This document shows positions 61,274 through 64,000 of a stretch of DNA of 64,000 bases, in pieces; the first letter of the stretch is position 1; the number at the start of each line of letters is the position of its first letter. The DNA is from TWA4 sp034086685 (lineage in GTDB: Bacteria; Bacillota; Clostridia; Lachnospirales; Lachnospiraceae), in contig JAXDZY010000005.1 in the NCBI GenBank assembly GCA_034086685.1, forward strand, positions 1 through 64,000, written 5' to 3'. The notes under the pieces were generated by a model. That model had not been told where the DNA came from. It ran no database searches and saw nothing but the letters and a program-made list of their open reading frames with translations. The position numbers and the translations under genes are program-made.

Positions 61274-62452
61274 TTAAAATTTAATCAGAATATTTGCCAG
61301 CGGCCAGATAATAACCATGATACTGATGAAAGTCAGTACCAGATAAATCAGTGCATATTTCAGTGTGTTCTGTACGGTGATATGTTCCGGGCCAAAGAAC
61401 AGAGGGGCAGGGACGGCAGCGGCAGGTGTCAGTACACCGATCATGGCACCCAGTACCAGAATTGCCATGATAACCAGTGTGGGAAGTCCTTCCAGAATCG
61501 GTGACAGCAGGTTATACAGCCATGTGCTGATACCGCAGGTATCCAGGTTTACAGCTGCCCCCAGAACAGTTACGGTTGCAGTAAAAATCAGAAGTCCCAT
61601 GGGAATTGTTTTAACAAGCTCCGGGAATCTGGCGATGGGTTTTCCGTCTACATGGATAATGCAGACCAGTGCAAGTGCCAGGATCGGGGGAACGCAGGCT
61701 CCGATCTGATTGAGGTAGCCTGTCACACCGGGAGCGAAAGAGGAACCGAACTGAGGGAACAGCCATGCAGCTACCACCAGAATGAAAATAACAGTTGTAA
61801 TTTTGCCTTCTCTGGACAGAGGTGGATTGACCTGTTTCATGGCTTCCACATCATAAGCGCTGAACTTTTCGGTTTCCGGCTTCCAGATGAAACGGATAAT
61901 CAGCATTATAACAATATAGGAAACAATTTCGAACGGAATACCGACCATCAGCCACTGACCGAAGGAAATGGTAACGCCCAGTGCGGGTGCTGCGGCAGCA
62001 ATCAGCAGAAGAGGAAGTACATGAGAAATAGGAGAACCGGCACTTACAACGGCATTTCCCCAGTAGATGCTGCACATCATGACGGTATAGAATTTATCGC
62101 CTTTTTTGTATCCCAGCTTTTTACAGATTTCTGATGCCAGATTAATGTACATAATGGTAACAGCGGTTGCTTCCATGAATGTTCCGATTACAAAGAAAGA
62201 CAGAATAAACATGGCAAGGAATGTGTAGGGATGTCCTTCGCAGGATTTTCTGGTGATGAACCAGTTGGCTATTTTGGTAATAACGCCGGTCTGGCTTAAT
62301 ACCGCGCTGAGTGCCATACAGGAAATAACCGTAATAATGATAAAGTTGCCCATGGAACCGGCGTATACGTCAGCATAGTAATTTTTGCCGTTGGACATGA
62401 CTCCGGTTAACTCCTCATGTTTCAGTAGAACCTGAAAGGCAGATCTGCACAA
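61274..62452 (-). CDS. SLC13/DASS-like permease, probably N-terminally truncated
   Basis: 392 residues with about ten hydrophobic segments. GNFIIITVISCMALSAVLSQ, then FVIGTFMEATAVTIMYINLA, SIYWGNAVVSAGSPISHVLP and the C-terminal TPAAAVPAPLFFGPEHI resemble divalent-anion/ion-transporter superfamily members. The first residues (MCRSAFQVLLKHEELTG) do not look like a natural start. No Shine-Dalgarno sequence is seen, and one or two N-terminal helices seem absent. A promoter is present upstream at 62586-62614. It was probably shortened by a deletion like its neighbours. Confidence 0.6.
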   Translation of the reverse strand: MCRSAFQVLLKHEELTGVMSNGKNYYADVYAGSMGNFIIITVISCMALSAVLSQTGVITKIANWFITRKSCEGHPYTFLAMFILSFFVIGTFMEATAVTIMYINLASEICKKLGYKKGDKFYTVMMCSIYWGNAVVSAGSPISHVLPLLLIAAAAPALGVTISFGQWLMVGIPFEIVSYIVIMLIIRFIWKPETEKFSAYDVEAMKQVNPPLSREGKITTVIFILVVAAWLFPQFGSSFAPGVTGYLNQIGACVPPILALALVCIIHVDGKPIARFPELVKTIPMGLLIFTATVTVLGAAVNLDTCGISTWLYNLLSPILEGLPTLVIMAILVLGAMIGVLTPAAAVPAPLFFGPEHITVQNTLKYALIYLVLTFISIMVIIWPLANILIKF

Positions 62453-62585
62453 AAAGCAGTTCCGGATTTGTACCGAATATTCTGTCTGCAGTTATTTCAA
62501 TATGGTGATAATAACCAAAAACAGATAGGCCTGACAGGCGATTTCTATTTGCATATTTACTAAAAACGCGTTTCTATTGATTGAA

Positions 62586-62614
62586 ATTATAGGATATTTA
62601 GATAAAAAACTCAA
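62586..62614 (-). promoter_or_regulatory. Promoter facing the truncated permease
   Basis: On the minus strand TTGAGT, 17 bases, TATAAT, lying 134 bases before the permease frame. It seems to be the original promoter left in place after the gene's 5-prime end was deleted. Confidence 0.6.
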
Positions 62615-62663
62615 CGGTATTGCGGCATAACATAAAAGCTGTATTTTGTGCATCAGTGCATAA

Positions 62664-63500
62664 TCAAAGAGTGCTGTTTTGCTTTCTCCATTCATTGGGG
62701 CTTACATCCATGATATTTTTAAATGCTCTGGTAAAATGAAACTGATTGGAATAGCCCACATGCTGAGCGATTTCCGCGATTGTCATGTCGGTGGAACGTA
62801 AAAGCTCACAGGATTTGCTGACGCGGTAGGTAATCAGAAATTCCTGGGGGCTTTTCTGCGTGGATTTTTTAAAAATCTTGCTGAAGTAGCTGCGGTTCAG
62901 ATTCAGATTTTCTGCCATATCTTCAACCGTAATGTTTTCCGTATAGTGATTTTCAATAAAAGATACAGCTGACTGGATATAAAACTGCCGGATGTCATTT
63001 TTCGGCAGTGGTTTGGCTGTAGAAGAATTTTCAATCAGGGCACTGAAAAAGAGATAGGCATATCCCATGGTTTTAGAAGGAAGGATATCGGGGTGATTCA
63101 GTATGTAGGACAGAAACTGAAATACATCTTTATAACCTTCAGGGGTTTTGGAAGAAAAAATGGGATCTTTCTGAGAAAGGCCCGCCTGCTTGATGTATTC
63201 CGCTGCTTTTAAACCGTCAAATTCGATCCACATGTATTCCCAGGGATCGGCACCGTCGGCACTGTAATGGATCAGTGTATTGGGCTCGATCAGGAAAGCC
63301 TGCCCCTGATGGATATGATAGAGCCTATCTTCTCCCCGGTAGTTGTTGATCAGTATTCCCTCTCCGGAAAGAACACAATGAAGCAGATAGTGATTTCTCA
63401 TGGCCGGACCGAAGGTATGATAAGGTTCGCACTGTTCGTGACCATACTGATAGATGGTCAGATCAAAAAAGTCGTTGTTCAGAAAATGGCATGTTCTCAT
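62664..63500 (-). CDS. AraC family transcriptional regulator
   Basis: 278 residues. The N-terminal AraC_binding cupin has NHYLLHCVLSGEGILINNYR and QAFLIEPNTLIHYSADGADP; the latter, with EYMWIEFDG, is typical of sugar-responsive regulators in Clostridia. The C-terminal double helix-turn-helix (about 175-275) carries AEIAQHVGYSNQFHFTRAFK and VSPNEWRK. Complete, with AAGGAG before its ATG. It is divergent from a gene starting at 63940, with a direct repeat in between, so it likely activates that unit. Confidence 0.9.
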   Translation of the reverse strand: MRTCHFLNNDFFDLTIYQYGHEQCEPYHTFGPAMRNHYLLHCVLSGEGILINNYRGEDRLYHIHQGQAFLIEPNTLIHYSADGADPWEYMWIEFDGLKAAEYIKQAGLSQKDPIFSSKTPEGYKDVFQFLSYILNHPDILPSKTMGYAYLFFSALIENSSTAKPLPKNDIRQFYIQSAVSFIENHYTENITVEDMAENLNLNRSYFSKIFKKSTQKSPQEFLITYRVSKSCELLRSTDMTIAEIAQHVGYSNQFHFTRAFKNIMDVSPNEWRKQNSTL

Positions 63501-63561
63501 AAATGCGGCTCCTTAGGCTATTGATTTCAACTCTTGGCGTCAGAAACACAGGATACTGTGA

Positions 63562-63859
63562 AAATATACCCGGATGTGTCCATATATATCCCATTTTATT
63601 CAAAAACACACATTAGGGTATCTATTAAAACATAATGTTACATGTACATGGATGAGGAACCATGTTACAATCTTGAAATGAGGAACAAAATCTCACGAAA
63701 ATGCACTGGTATTTTCGATATTATTGTTCTGAATCCGGATTTGTTACTAATATACCGGTTAAAAACTTTTTTGTAAAGCAGTAATGCGTACGGCTGCGTA
63801 AAAATTAAAAAACATATAATGGTATATAGTGGTATCATCTGTTTGTGATAAATATACCC
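63562..63859. promoter_or_regulatory. Two AAATATACCC sites in the 439-base divergent region
   Basis: AAATATACCCGGA at 63562 and AAATATACCCCGGA at 63850 are the clearest repeated words between the AraC gene and the gene at 63940. Two direct copies, one near each promoter, fit AraC-type looping sites. The rest of the gap holds no convincing gene. Confidence 0.45.
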
Positions 63860-63939
63860 CGGAGTATGAAAGTGGTATATTTTTCTGATGCGCAGAAAAA
63901 GAAGAGGAATATCCGGAAAAATAAGGAAGTGTGAAGAGT

Positions 63940-64000
63940 ATGGAAATATCTGATAAATATCATTTTGTTTCATTTTATCGTTCTGACGGCAGTGCGAACA
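63940..64000 (+). CDS. 5-prime end of a gene running off the window
   Basis: ATG 63940 follows AAGGAAG ten bases upstream, and the frame MEISDKYHFVSFYRSDGSAN stays open to the window edge. Twenty residues are too few to name a family. Divergence from the AraC regulator suggests a carbohydrate-related function. Confidence 0.45.
   Translation, partial: MEISDKYHFVSFYRSDGSAN

Noticed and set aside
63665..63973. 102-residue hydrophobic frame on the minus strand
   Set aside because: AT-rich intergenic region between divergent genes. No ribosome binding site, and its composition fits chance.

Overview
The window looks like a chromosome segment of a gut-type Firmicute, probably a Lachnospiraceae member related to Blautia. 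The reasons are the moderate GC content, the strong Shine-Dalgarno sequences, the many AraC regulators, paired MATE exporters, a Cys-rich KTR protein, and the glycogen phosphorylase, pullulanase and GH133 debranching set. The genus is inferred from style, not from a marker gene. No rRNA, tRNA, CRISPR array or prophage was seen.

Layout. 1-1817: right-hand part of an IS1182-like element, cut by the window edge. 1.87-4.4 kb: a wrecked TPP-enzyme gene, then a ferredoxin, a NapH-like Fe-S membrane protein and a phosphoesterase. 4.5-9.0 kb: an O-acetyltransferase and two MATE exporters around an AraC regulator. 9.1-11.9 kb: a rhodanese-TtcA fusion behind a promoter and leader terminator, then a YihS-like sugar isomerase. 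11.9-17.1 kb: two TetR regulators with clear operators, a flavodoxin, an MFS exporter, a radical SAM enzyme and a KTR protein. 17.2-19.3 kb: fabF with an internal deletion, an FMN-binding protein and a PIN-domain remnant. 19.3-30.3 kb: glycogen and maltodextrin metabolism (glgP, glucokinase, pullulanase, debranching enzyme) in which the maltose transporter, its LacI regulator, a HAD hydrolase and a GH13 glucosidase have been cut and joined by deletions.

32.9-54.2 kb is the most notable part: a nearly continuous, intact, same-strand sulfur island. It starts with metY, a siroheme sulfite reductase-like protein, a TusA-like protein, a thioredoxin, a ubiquitin-like sulfur carrier ending GGGC, a ThiF-like E1 enzyme and a JAMM protease. 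This matches the protein-thiocarboxylate homocysteine (Hcy) pathway. Next come a regulator, cysK, a serine transporter, a second JAMM protease and a one-chain carrier-E1-rhodanese fusion. Then come a family 2A encapsulin shell and its cysteine desulfurase cargo, serine acetyltransferase and LarE. Last are a thioredoxin, an arylsulfotransferase, a sulfonate-type ABC importer, a thioredoxin reductase-like protein and TcdA. I infer that imported organosulfur is reduced, carried on ubiquitin-like proteins and made into homocysteine and cysteine, with a protein shell for cysteine-derived sulfur. An identical CTATGGA-N17-TCCATAG-type inverted repeat covers the promoters of the serine transporter and of the thioredoxin/arylsulfotransferase unit.

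54.3-59.9 kb: a two-component system and a nucleoside salvage operon (udp, deoB, punA). 59.9-62.5 kb: further deletion-damaged genes (PucR-type regulator, uroporphyrinogen-decarboxylase-like fragment, SLC13 permease lacking its N-terminus). 62.7-64 kb: an AraC regulator divergent from a gene that runs off the window.

A recurring oddity is the number of clean internal deletions in genes outside the sulfur island. They suggest recent genome erosion, or assembly error if this is a metagenome-derived sequence.
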